Source: Candidatus Fimousia stercorigallinarum (GTDB lineage: Bacteria; Bacillota; Clostridia; Lachnospirales; Lachnospiraceae). Taken from it: DNA of 42,170 bases. A program made the position numbers and the translations under genes. The notes below the pieces were generated by a model that had not been told where the DNA came from, made no database searches, and worked only from the letters and a program-made list of their open reading frames with translations. Of this stretch, positions 17,213 to 25,292 are shown piece by piece. Numbering within the stretch: the stretch's first letter is position 1; each line of letters starts with the position of its first letter. Where the stretch lies: positions 1-42,170 of the forward strand of contig DVKZ01000040.1 of the NCBI GenBank assembly GCA_018715775.1, written 5' to 3'.

Positions 17213-18088
17213 ATGATGAGGGAATTACAACTGCGTGCTTATGGAAAGATAAATCTCGGTTTGGATGTTGTCCGTAAAAGGGAAGACGGATATCATGAAC
17301 TTCGGATGATCATGCAGACAGTTGGGTTATATGATGAATTGAAGATGAAGGTAATTCCGGAAGACGAAATTCGTTTGTCCGTGAATTTATCCTTTTTACC
17401 AACGAATGAGAACAATCTGATCTGTAAAGCGATCGCGATGTTGAAACAGGAATTTGGCATTCGGGAAGGAATTGAGGCGAGACTGGAAAAGAGGATTCCG
17501 GTCGCTGCCGGCATGGCCGGAGGAAGTTCCGATGCTGCGGCAGCACTGGTGGGAATGAACCGGCTTTTCCGCCTTGGATTATCGAAAAAGCAGTTAATGG
17601 AATATGGCGTTCGTCTGGGAGCAGACGTTCCGTATTGTGTTATGCGTGGAACTGCTCTTTCAGAAGGAATCGGGGAGATCCTGACTCCGCTTCCGCCGAT
17701 GCCATCATGTTATATCCTGCTTGCAAAGCCGGGAATCAGCGTTTCGACGAAGTATGTGTATCAGAACTTAAAGGCGAATGAACTGACCGATCATCCGGAC
17801 ATTGACGGAATTGTGGATTCCTTAAAAAATGGAGATCTGCAGGGTATCTGTGACCGTCTTGGGAATGTTTTGGAGACCGTAACGATCAAGGATCATCCGA
17901 TGATCGATGAAATTAAGACATTCTTGATCGAACAGGGGGCATCCGGTGCTCTTATGAGCGGAAGCGGACCAACGATATTCGGAATCTTTCAGGAAAAAAG
18001 CACGGCCAGAAAAGCGCTGGAAAATATGCGTCAATTTCCATTTATTAAGCAGGCATATGTTGTAGAACCATTTAACACAAGAAAATAG
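17213..18088 (+). CDS. ispE: 4-diphosphocytidyl-2-C-methyl-D-erythritol kinase
   Basis: IspE phosphorylates CDP-methylerythritol in the non-mevalonate (MEP) route to isoprenoids. The 291-residue GHMP kinase has AYGKINLGLDV at the N-terminus, the glycine-rich ATP motif PVAAGMAGGSSDAAAAL, and the C-terminal GASGALMSGSGPTIFG motif. Two adjacent ATGs (17213 and 17216) are possible; the second has slightly better spacing from AAGGAG. The GntR gene follows after 18 bp, probably in the same transcript. Confidence 0.95.
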   Translation: MMRELQLRAYGKINLGLDVVRKREDGYHELRMIMQTVGLYDELKMKVIPEDEIRLSVNLSFLPTNENNLICKAIAMLKQEFGIREGIEARLEKRIPVAAGMAGGSSDAAAALVGMNRLFRLGLSKKQLMEYGVRLGADVPYCVMRGTALSEGIGEILTPLPPMPSCYILLAKPGISVSTKYVYQNLKANELTDHPDIDGIVDSLKNGDLQGICDRLGNVLETVTIKDHPMIDEIKTFLIEQGASGALMSGSGPTIFGIFQEKSTARKALENMRQFPFIKQAYVVEPFNTRK

Positions 18089-18106
18089 TATTAGGGGATA
18101 AGGAAC

Positions 18107-18775
18107 ATGAATGATAAGTTAAAAGTGAATATGAACGAATATCTGCCGTTGCGGGATGTTGTCTTTAACATTTTGCGGCAGGCGATCATTACCGGCGAGT
18201 TTGCACCCGGAGAACGACTGATGGAAATTGCTCTGGCGGAACGTCTGGGCGTGAGCCGTACACCGGTCCGTGAAGCGATCCGAAAACTGGAGCTGGAAGG
18301 GCTTGTCGTGATGATTCCGAGAAAAGGTGCGGAAGTTGCAAAGATTACGGAAAAGGATTTAAGGGATATCCTGGATGTACGCTGTGCCCTGGAAGAATTG
18401 AGCGCTTCCCTCGCAGCAGAAAAGATTAATGAGGAACAGAAAAAGGAATTGAAGTTTGCACTTCTGGCTTTTGAAAAAGCGATCCAGTCAGGAGATACGG
18501 CGGAGATAGCGGATAAAGATATGGATTTTCATGATGTGATCTTTGAAATTGCGGATAATCCGCGTCTGACAACGATCGTAAATAACCTGAGGGAACTGAT
18601 CTATCGTTATCGTCTGGAATATGTCAAAGATTTCGATTACCACGATACGCTGATCACAGAGCATCGAAAGCTGACCGAAGCAATCCTGAATCATGAGGGA
18701 GAGAAGGCGCAGCGTATTATGAAAAAACATATATATAATCAGGAAATCACAGTGATTAAAAATATTCAGAATTAA
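18107..18775 (+). CDS. GntR-family transcriptional regulator (FadR/FCD type)
   Basis: The 222-residue protein has an N-terminal winged helix-turn-helix (VFNILRQAIITGEFAPGERL..LAERLGVSRTPVREAIRKLELEGLV) and a C-terminal all-helical FCD domain (DILDVRCALEELSASLAAE...) that usually binds a small carboxylate ligand with a metal. It may control the alcohol and aldehyde dehydrogenase genes that follow, but being cotranscribed with ispE it may have another target. No palindrome that I could confidently call its operator was seen. AAGGAAC precedes the ATG. Confidence 0.9.
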   Translation: MNDKLKVNMNEYLPLRDVVFNILRQAIITGEFAPGERLMEIALAERLGVSRTPVREAIRKLELEGLVVMIPRKGAEVAKITEKDLRDILDVRCALEELSASLAAEKINEEQKKELKFALLAFEKAIQSGDTAEIADKDMDFHDVIFEIADNPRLTTIVNNLRELIYRYRLEYVKDFDYHDTLITEHRKLTEAILNHEGEKAQRIMKKHIYNQEITVIKNIQN

Positions 18776-18783
18776 AAAAGCAG

Positions 18784-18819
18784 CAGGCATTTGCATATGG
18801 GGACAAATGCCTGTTTCTC
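18784..18819 (+). terminator. Terminator hairpin after the GntR gene
   Basis: A perfect 10-bp stem (CAGGCATTTG at 18784-18793 with CAAATGCCTG at 18804-18813) is followed by TTTCTC. The T-run is short. Part of the right arm can instead pair with GAAACAG at 18842-18848 next to the downstream gene's ribosome binding site. Confidence 0.7.
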
Positions 18820-18853
18820 AATATTTACTATTTGAAGAAAGGAAACAGAGCAA

Positions 18854-20068
18854 ATGCACGCGATAAAAAAAGCATACTGCAGAGTATTTCAGACAGGTTT
18901 AAAACTGGCACTTCCCTTTTTGCCATACCGGAAACCGAAGATTATAAAAAATGTGGCAGAGATTCCGGAAGTGTTAAAGAAGAAAAAACGTGAAAAAGTA
19001 CTGATCATTACAGATTCGGGTATCAGCAAACTGGGATTGACAAAACGTCTCGAGATTGAGCTGATCGATGCTGGCATTCCGTATGTTTATTATGATAAAA
19101 CTGTGGCAAATCCGACAACAGATAATGTGGCAGAAGCGCTGGAACTGTACCATACACATGAATGTCAGGCAATTATCGGTTTTGGCGGCGGTTCCAGTAT
19201 GGATTGTGCAAAGGCCGTCGGCGTAAAAGTTGCCCGTCCGAAAAAGCCACTGTCTAAAATGAAGGGGATTTTAAAGGTATTAAAACCGATCCCTTTATTG
19301 ATCGCAGTTCCGACAACAGCCGGAACCGGAAGTGAAACGACGCTTGCAGCCGTGATCGTAGATTCTGAAACACGGCATAAATACGCGATCAATGATTTTC
19401 CGTTAATCCCAAACTACGCGGTATTAGATCCGAGGGTTACGCTGAGCCTTCCGAAGTTTGTCACTGCTACGACCGGTATGGATGCGTTAACGCATGCGGT
19501 GGAAGCCTATATTGGACGCTCTACGACGGCAGGAACACGAAAAGATGCACTCATGGCTGTAAAACTGATCTTTGAAAACCTTGATACGGCATACGTGGAC
19601 GGAAAAAATAAAGCAGCGCGGCAAAACATGCTGCTGGCCGCTTATGATGCCGGATGCGCGTTTACGAAATCCTATGTCGGATATGTTCATGCGGTAGCGC
19701 ATTCATTAGGCGGAGAATACAATGTTCCTCATGGATTGGCCAATGCGATCCTGCTGCCGTTTGTATTGGAGGAATATGGCGAAGTGATCCATCCAAAATT
19801 GAAAAGGCTGGCGATCGCAGCAGGGATCGTTGGTGAGGAAACACCGCAGGATGTAGCGGCACGGATTTTTATCGATGAGATAAAAGATATGAAAAAGCGA
19901 TTCGGAATCGGAGATACGGTGCTGGAAATTCGTGAAGAAGACATTCCAAAACTTGCAAAATATGCGGACAAGGAAGCCAATCCGCTGTATCCGGTTCCGG
20001 TTTTAATGGATGCAAAAGAACTGGAGAAATTCTATTATTTATTGATGGAACGGGGAGAAGAAAGATGA
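18854..20068 (+). CDS. Iron-containing alcohol dehydrogenase
   Basis: Group III alcohol dehydrogenases interconvert alcohols and aldehydes or ketones with NAD(P)(H) and a bound metal, usually iron. The 404-residue protein has the nucleotide-binding GFGGGSSMDCAKA segment, PTTAGTGSE, and the metal-ligand region with TGMDALTHAVEAY and HAVAHSLGGEYNVPHGLANA. The specific substrate is not evident. The gene overlaps the aldehyde dehydrogenase gene by 4 bp (ATGA), so the two likely act on one metabolite, with the aldehyde passed between them. AAAGGAAACAGAG precedes the ATG. Confidence 0.93.
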   Translation: MHAIKKAYCRVFQTGLKLALPFLPYRKPKIIKNVAEIPEVLKKKKREKVLIITDSGISKLGLTKRLEIELIDAGIPYVYYDKTVANPTTDNVAEALELYHTHECQAIIGFGGGSSMDCAKAVGVKVARPKKPLSKMKGILKVLKPIPLLIAVPTTAGTGSETTLAAVIVDSETRHKYAINDFPLIPNYAVLDPRVTLSLPKFVTATTGMDALTHAVEAYIGRSTTAGTRKDALMAVKLIFENLDTAYVDGKNKAARQNMLLAAYDAGCAFTKSYVGYVHAVAHSLGGEYNVPHGLANAILLPFVLEEYGEVIHPKLKRLAIAAGIVGEETPQDVAARIFIDEIKDMKKRFGIGDTVLEIREEDIPKLAKYADKEANPLYPVPVLMDAKELEKFYYLLMERGEER

Positions 20069-21444
20069 GATCAGAAGAAATCAGGGAAATCGTCAAAAAA
20101 CAGAGAGAATACTTCTATCAGGGAAAAACGCTGAATGTAGATATGCGGATCAGGATGTTAAAAAGACTGAAAGGCTGCATTCAGGAGTACGAGCAGGAAA
20201 TCGGCGAAGCAATCCGGAAGGATCTCGGAAAAAGTGCAGTGGAAAGTTACATGTGTGAGACCGGGCTTACGCTGAGCGAGATCAGTTATATGATACGGCA
20301 TGTAAAAAAATATGCGAAGGAAAGGACAGTATGGACACCGTTATCCGAGTTTTGTTCCAGAAGTTTTAAGAAGCCGTCTCCATACGGGGTAGTACTGATC
20401 ATGAGCCCGTGGAATTATCCGTTTTTACTGACGATGGAGCCGCTCGTGGATGCGCTCGCGGCGGGCAATACGGTTGTCGTAAAGCCGAGCGCTTATTCTC
20501 CAAATACGAGTACCATTATGAGCAAGATCATCCGGGAATGCTTTGATGAGCGCTATGTAGCGGTCGTAACCGGTGGAAGAAAAGAAAATACTTGTCTGTT
20601 GGAAGAAAAATTCGATTACATCTTCTTTACCGGAAGCCAGGCAGTCGGCAGGGTCGTGATGGAAAAAGCGTCAAAGAACCTGACGCCTGTTACTCTGGAA
20701 TTGGGTGGGAAAAGCCCGTGTATCGTGGAAAAAACAGCGAATATTAAGCTGGCGGCAAAGAGGATCGTGTTTGGTAAGTATTTAAATTGCGGGCAGACGT
20801 GCGTAGCGCCGGATTATATTTACTGTGATGAGGAAATTCGGGAGCAGCTCATCGGGGAGATCCGACGCCAGATCCGGAAACAGTTTGGCAGGAAACCATT
20901 GAATAATCCAAATTACGGAAAAATAATCAATGAAAAGCATTTTCAACGGATATGCGGTCTGATCGACCGAAAGAAAGTTGTGTGCGGCGGTAAATCGAAT
21001 GTGTCCACACTTCAGATCGAACCAACGGTGATGGATCGGGTTACTTTTGAAGATGCTGTTATGCAGGAAGAAATTTTTGGTCCGGTTATGCCGATTTTAA
21101 CATATCAGTCTGTCGATCAGGCGATCAAAAAGATTAATTCTATGCAGCATCCGCTTGCGCTTTATTTGTTTAGCTCCGATAAAGAGGTGATCCAAAAGGT
21201 AACGGAGCGATGCGGATATGGCGGAGGATGCATCAATGATACAGTCATCCATCTGGCAACGAGTGAAATGGGATTTGGCGGCTTTGGAGAAAGCGGCATG
21301 GGATCTTACCACGGAAAAGACGGGTTTGATACATTCAGCCATTATAAGAGCATCGTAGATAAAAAGACCTGGCTGGATCTGCCGATGAGATACCAGCCTT
21401 ACCGGAAAATCTATGATAAACTGATCCATCTCTTTTTAAAATAA
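20065..21444 (+). CDS. Aldehyde dehydrogenase
   Basis: NAD(P)-dependent oxidation of an aldehyde to an acid is expected. The 459-residue protein has SPWNYPFLL, FTGSQAVGR of the cofactor site, the general-base Glu in LELGGKSP and the nucleophile in LNCGQTCVAPDY. Its length and the truncated N-terminus are those of the class 3 type (fatty or aromatic aldehydes). It is coupled to the alcohol dehydrogenase by an ATGA overlap. No terminator is visible after it, so transcription may run on into the germination genes. Confidence 0.92.
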   Translation: MRSEEIREIVKKQREYFYQGKTLNVDMRIRMLKRLKGCIQEYEQEIGEAIRKDLGKSAVESYMCETGLTLSEISYMIRHVKKYAKERTVWTPLSEFCSRSFKKPSPYGVVLIMSPWNYPFLLTMEPLVDALAAGNTVVVKPSAYSPNTSTIMSKIIRECFDERYVAVVTGGRKENTCLLEEKFDYIFFTGSQAVGRVVMEKASKNLTPVTLELGGKSPCIVEKTANIKLAAKRIVFGKYLNCGQTCVAPDYIYCDEEIREQLIGEIRRQIRKQFGRKPLNNPNYGKIINEKHFQRICGLIDRKKVVCGGKSNVSTLQIEPTVMDRVTFEDAVMQEEIFGPVMPILTYQSVDQAIKKINSMQHPLALYLFSSDKEVIQKVTERCGYGGGCINDTVIHLATSEMGFGGFGESGMGSYHGKDGFDTFSHYKSIVDKKTWLDLPMRYQPYRKIYDKLIHLFLK

Positions 21445-21471
21445 ATAATATTTCATTTTCTACACATACTA
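21442..21471 (+). promoter_or_regulatory. Likely sigma-G-type promoter for the gerA-like gene
   Basis: TAAATA at 21442-21447, a 17-bp gap and CATACTA at 21465-21471 match the B. subtilis sigma-G consensus (TGAATA, 17-18 bp, CATACTA) at all but one base. Germinant receptor genes are sigma-G-dependent in Bacillus. Transcription would start around 21478, in the loop of the inverted repeat at 21465-21494. Confidence 0.6.
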
Positions 21472-21494
21472 ACTCCTGAAAAGGAGTTAGTATG
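21465..21494 (+). promoter_or_regulatory. Perfect 13-bp inverted repeat covering the ribosome binding site and ATG of gerA
   Basis: CATACTAACTCCT (21465-21477) and AGGAGTTAGTATG (21482-21494) are perfect complements around a GAAA tetraloop. The right arm holds the Shine-Dalgarno AGGAG and the whole ATG at 21492-21494. In any RNA containing both arms the start would be hidden. There is no T-run, so it is not a normal terminator. Confidence 0.85.
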
Positions 21495-22952
21495 CAGATC
21501 AAAACATATATTTTTCAGGATTTACAATTAAATATCGATTATCTGAACCGGAGGTTTGAAGATTGCAATGATATCATAAAAAAAAGGTTTCAGATCGGTA
21601 CACGCCGAAATCATGCGTGCTATCTGCTTTATACAGATGGTCTCGTTGATTATGTTATGATCCAGGATAATGTGATCCGCCCGTTGCTCATTGATCCGCT
21701 AAAAGAGTATCCGGATTCGGTGGAGAACTGGATCATTGAAAGCGCTGACCGCAGAAAACTGTTTGATATGGAAGAAGCCATTACGAATATTCTTGCCGGC
21801 AATACGCTGCTGTTTTTTGACGGCTGTGATTTTGCAATTATGGTATCCAGCAAAAAGTTTCCATCCAGGGGAATCCAGACGCCGGATGAAGAAGTATCGA
21901 TTCGGGGACCGAAAGACAGTTTTAATGAAAGTCTTCGATTCAGCACTGCGTTGATCCGCAGAAGAATCCGGGATACGCGGCTGAAAGTGGAACAGCTGCA
22001 AGTAGGCGTGCGCAGCAAGACGGATGTGGCGCTTATGTATATGAAAGATCTTGTACGGCCGGAGATCATTCATCAGATCCGGACGGAACTGGATCAGATT
22101 TGTGTGGATGGGATCTTAGACAGTGGGATGCTCGAACAGTTTTTAGAAAAAAAGGTAAACTCTCCTTTTCCGCAGTATCAACATACGCAAAGGCCGGACA
22201 AGGTTTCCAGTGGAATTTTAGAGGGCAGGATAGCGCTTGTTGTGGATAACTCGCCGGAAGTATTGCTGCTGCCGGTTACGTGGAATGTCTTTTTTCAGGC
22301 AGGAGATGATTATTATAACAGGTGGGAAGCCGCAACTTTCGGCAGACTTCTCAGATATGCTGCTGCTATGATAGCGATAGGACTGCCGGGTTTTTATATC
22401 GCTGTTGCGGATTTTCATACAGACGTCATACCGACTGATCTGATCCTGTTTTTTGCAAAAGCGAGAGAAAGCGTGCCGTTTCCGGTTGTCATAGAAGTGC
22501 TGATGATGGAAATCGCATTTGAACTGCTCCGGGAAGCGGGCATCCGTCTTCCGGGACAGCTCGGTGGAACGATTGGAATTGTAGGAGGTCTGATTGTCGG
22601 ACAGGCTGCGGTAGAAGCCGGTTTGGTAAGCACAATTGTTGTGATCGTTGTCGCACTTACCGCGATCGCATCTTTTTCTGTCCCGAGCGAAAGTTTTCGA
22701 TCAGCTTTCCGGCTGTTAAAGTTCGGAATGATCGCGGCTTGTGCTTTATGGGGACTCTACGGATATTTTCTTGGTTTCCTGGCGATTTTGATCCATCTGT
22801 GCAGTCTGGAAAGCTACGGGGTTCCTTATCTGTCTCCAGTTGTCGGCGGCGGAGAAAGAAAAGATGATCTCGTTCGGATGCCATGGCGGATGCTGAAGAT
22901 GAGGCCGGCCTTTACACGGTCGGATGCGAGAAGAAGACAGAACAGGAAATGA
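21492..22952 (+). CDS. Spore germination protein, GerA family (A subunit)
   Basis: GerA-type A subunits are membrane proteins of the spore's inner membrane that, with B and C subunits, sense nutrient germinants. The 486-residue protein has the long hydrophilic N-terminal domain (about 1-250; NIDYLNRRFEDCNDIIKKRF, then RGPKDSFNESLRFSTALIRRRIRD) and a C-terminal membrane region with several helices (GIVGGLIVGQAAVEAGLVSTIVV). The motif order is that of GerAA/GerKA/SpoVAF. The B and C functions follow as a fused gene. AGGAG lies 5 nt before the ATG, inside a hairpin; a sigma-G-like promoter lies just upstream. Confidence 0.92.
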   Translation: MQIKTYIFQDLQLNIDYLNRRFEDCNDIIKKRFQIGTRRNHACYLLYTDGLVDYVMIQDNVIRPLLIDPLKEYPDSVENWIIESADRRKLFDMEEAITNILAGNTLLFFDGCDFAIMVSSKKFPSRGIQTPDEEVSIRGPKDSFNESLRFSTALIRRRIRDTRLKVEQLQVGVRSKTDVALMYMKDLVRPEIIHQIRTELDQICVDGILDSGMLEQFLEKKVNSPFPQYQHTQRPDKVSSGILEGRIALVVDNSPEVLLLPVTWNVFFQAGDDYYNRWEAATFGRLLRYAAAMIAIGLPGFYIAVADFHTDVIPTDLILFFAKARESVPFPVVIEVLMMEIAFELLREAGIRLPGQLGGTIGIVGGLIVGQAAVEAGLVSTIVVIVVALTAIASFSVPSESFRSAFRLLKFGMIAACALWGLYGYFLGFLAILIHLCSLESYGVPYLSPVVGGGERKDDLVRMPWRMLKMRPAFTRSDARRRQNRK

Positions 22953-22968
22953 GAGGTATGTGTAGGAA

Positions 22969-24447
22969 ATGATTTCAGATCGTCAGATGAAACGGACGTT
23001 AATGATCGAACTGTTTAGTACTACGGGGTTGTTTTTATCCGCAATGGCGCAAAATCTGCAGCAGCTTGCAGCTGGAATGGCAGGCGCAGCAGTTTATGCT
23101 ATATATTTTTTATGGATTGGAAGGAATTATGATATTGCGCAGACGGGAAAGATCAGGAAGGCAGTCTACAGCTTCCGGTTTTTCCTGTATGCTTGTTTTC
23201 TGGGAAGCCTGCAGAAACTTCTCGTGTCAGACATGCTTCTGTACGGCAGCAGCGAATGGTATGTATTTCTTCCACTGTTTTTACTGGCATTGTACGCAAA
23301 CCGGGGAGGCAGGGAAGAGCGGGCGCGTCTGATGGAAGCATTGTTCTGGTTTATCTTTCTTCCACTCTTTCTTGTGCTGATTTTAGCGGTCAAAGAAATC
23401 CATTTTCCTTTTCTCATGGAGGGAGAATTTCGGCCGGAACGAAGCATCCGTGTTTTTTTATGTTTTTGCTCTCTGGAAATCCTTTTATTCTTTCAGGGAA
23501 AACGAAAGGAGAAAACAAAAGCCCTGCTATTTGTATTTGTCTTAAATGTTCTTGTTTTTGCCGTGACAGCAGGCATGTACGGAACGAAGATTATACAGGG
23601 CGCCGAACTTCCGGTTATTACGATCATCCGAATGATTCGTCTGCCGGGAGGCTTTGTAGAACGTCTGGATATCTTTATTCTCTCATTTTGGATTCTGAGT
23701 TTGTTTGCCATCTTCAGTGCGTATTGTTTTTATGGAACAATCTACTGGAAAAAAGAGGGGAAAAAACTGCCGGTCGTGAGCCTGCTCTTTTATACGGGAG
23801 TTTTTATTGTCACGGCATGGAATAATATGGATCTTCAGACGCTGATCAACACTTTTCAGACATATGTATTGTGGGTGGATATCCCGCTGGCTGTACTTTT
23901 GCCGCTTCTTGGCAGTTCCCGGATGAAACGTACGATAGCTGTTACGATGATCGCGACACTGCTATTTATCGTGACCGGCTGCGGTCCAAACCGTATTGAT
24001 ATCGAAGACCGCGCTTATATATTGGCGCTGGGCGTGGAAAAACAGGATTTCTTGTGGAATGTTTCCTTTTTTTTGCCGGATGATCAATGCATAGAAGCTA
24101 AGGGAAGGGACTGGGAAGAAGTAAAGGAGTCTTTTCAGCGTGTCAGTGGAAAGGCATTGGAAATGGGACATTTGAAGGCACTTGTCATTGCAGACGGTAC
24201 GGATGTGACGGAACTGGAAGCGGAATGGAAAGAAGAAAATTATCCGAAAACGGTGCTGTTGTTTGAAACGTTAGATTCGATGGAGCAGTTGCAGGAGGCC
24301 GATAAAAAAGATAAAGCCCCTCTCGGGAGTGAGCTGACAAATCTGGCGAAACGGAATCAAAGGCAAGTCACGCTGGGTGATTATCTTTCCGGGCAGAAAA
24401 AGATTCCACGTCTGCGGATCAGAACGGATTTGCTCATGATTGAATAG
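22969..24447 (+). CDS. GerB-GerC fusion germination protein, short GerC part
   Basis: Residues 1 to about 318 form a polytopic membrane protein with the size and placement of the GerB germinant-receptor permease. At residue 319 the sequence becomes MKRTIAVTMIATLLFIVTGC, a textbook lipoprotein signal with lipobox VTGC at Cys338, then the GerC N-terminal signature DIEDRAYILALGVEK. So GerB and GerC, normally separate genes, are one reading frame here. The GerC part is only about 155 residues beyond the cysteine, against about 350 in typical GerC, so the later GerC domains are missing. Codon use is even across the junction and there is no good ribosome binding site at the internal ATG (23923). 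Start at the first ATG after an in-frame stop. Confidence 0.75.
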   Translation: MISDRQMKRTLMIELFSTTGLFLSAMAQNLQQLAAGMAGAAVYAIYFLWIGRNYDIAQTGKIRKAVYSFRFFLYACFLGSLQKLLVSDMLLYGSSEWYVFLPLFLLALYANRGGREERARLMEALFWFIFLPLFLVLILAVKEIHFPFLMEGEFRPERSIRVFLCFCSLEILLFFQGKRKEKTKALLFVFVLNVLVFAVTAGMYGTKIIQGAELPVITIIRMIRLPGGFVERLDIFILSFWILSLFAIFSAYCFYGTIYWKKEGKKLPVVSLLFYTGVFIVTAWNNMDLQTLINTFQTYVLWVDIPLAVLLPLLGSSRMKRTIAVTMIATLLFIVTGCGPNRIDIEDRAYILALGVEKQDFLWNVSFFLPDDQCIEAKGRDWEEVKESFQRVSGKALEMGHLKALVIADGTDVTELEAEWKEENYPKTVLLFETLDSMEQLQEADKKDKAPLGSELTNLAKRNQRQVTLGDYLSGQKKIPRLRIRTDLLMIE

Positions 24448-24466
24448 GAACATTTTTTCCTATTTT
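24444..24466 (+). terminator. Probable terminator after the germination genes
   Basis: ATAGGAA (24444-24450) pairs perfectly with TTCCTAT (24457-24463) around CATTTT and is followed by TTT. The stem overlaps the stop codon. Moderate strength is expected. Confidence 0.55.
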
Positions 24467-24536
24467 ATGCCTTCTTTTTCTGTGTTACTATAAATACAGA
24501 ACATGAAAGAAACCCCCAGGAAAGGAAGAAAGAGAT

Positions 24537-25229
24537 ATGAGAATTTTAATTGATGACGCAGATTTAACAAAGATTGAACAGTTTTTTGATATGTATCCAT
24601 ATGATGGTGTAACGACAAATCCGACCATTTTAAGTAAAACAGGTAATCCGGATCCGATGGATCAGTTAAAAAAGATTGTTGCATTGATGCCGGAAGGCAC
24701 GGATCTGCATGCACAGGTACTCTCTACAGAAACCGATGATATGGTAAAAGAAGCAGAACACATGACAGAGGTGCTTGGCAAAGGTAAGATCAATTTATAT
24801 ATTAAAGTTCCGGTAACGGCAAACGGATTAAAAGCGATTTCTATCCTTTCTAAAAAAGGAATTAATGTAACAGCAACAGCAGTTTACGGTGTGATGCCGG
24901 CATTTATGGCAGCAAAAGCGGGAGCAAAATACCTGGCTCCGTATGTAAACCGCCTGGATGTATTAGGATATGACGGTGTAAAGATTGCGATCGATATCCA
25001 TACAGCAGTAAAAGCAGCAGGTTATGAAGCGGAAGTGCTTGGTGCAAGCTTTAAGAATTCTCAACAGATCCTGGATATGGCCAAAGCAGGAATCGGTTCT
25101 GTAACGGTAGGTTCCGAGCCTCTGTCTAAACTTGCATATAATGGAATTGCAGAAGATGCGGTAAAAGCATTCATTCAGGATTTTGAAGGATGCTGTGGTG
25201 AAGGAAAGACCATGTTAGATTTCGAATAA
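24537..25229 (+). CDS. Transaldolase-family protein (fructose-6-phosphate aldolase-like)
   Basis: The 230-residue TIM-barrel protein belongs to the short transaldolase group that includes fructose-6-phosphate aldolase. It has the family start (MRILIDDADLTKIEQFFD), DGVTTNPTIL, and the Schiff-base lysine in NLYIKVPVTANGLKA. It may move three-carbon units between sugar phosphates or make and break fructose 6-phosphate; sequence alone does not separate the two. AAAGGAAGAAAGAG precedes the ATG. No terminator is seen before spoIIR, which starts 63 bp downstream. Confidence 0.9.
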   Translation: MRILIDDADLTKIEQFFDMYPYDGVTTNPTILSKTGNPDPMDQLKKIVALMPEGTDLHAQVLSTETDDMVKEAEHMTEVLGKGKINLYIKVPVTANGLKAISILSKKGINVTATAVYGVMPAFMAAKAGAKYLAPYVNRLDVLGYDGVKIAIDIHTAVKAAGYEAEVLGASFKNSQQILDMAKAGIGSVTVGSEPLSKLAYNGIAEDAVKAFIQDFEGCCGEGKTMLDFE

Positions 25230-25257
25230 GAAGTTTAAAAAAAGAAAAATCGGTCAA

Positions 25258-25282
25258 TCCTTATGATAGAAAGTCATAGGGA
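25258..25282 (+). promoter_or_regulatory. Inverted repeat reaching into the spoIIR ribosome binding site
   Basis: TCCTTATGA (25258-25266) pairs with TCATAGGGA (25274-25282), 9 bp with one wobble and a 7-nt loop. The right arm includes part of the Shine-Dalgarno GGGAGGG at 25279-25285. A weak sigma-F-like promoter (GTTTA at 25233-25237 and GGTCAATCC at 25252-25260) would place the start in the loop. Confidence 0.35.
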
Positions 25283-25292
25283 GGGACAGATA

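Noticed and set aside
23193..23825. Open frame of 210 codons in another frame within the GerB part
   Set aside because: It is Ser/Arg/Cys-rich with no domain, overlaps the GerB-GerC reading frame, and has no start signal.
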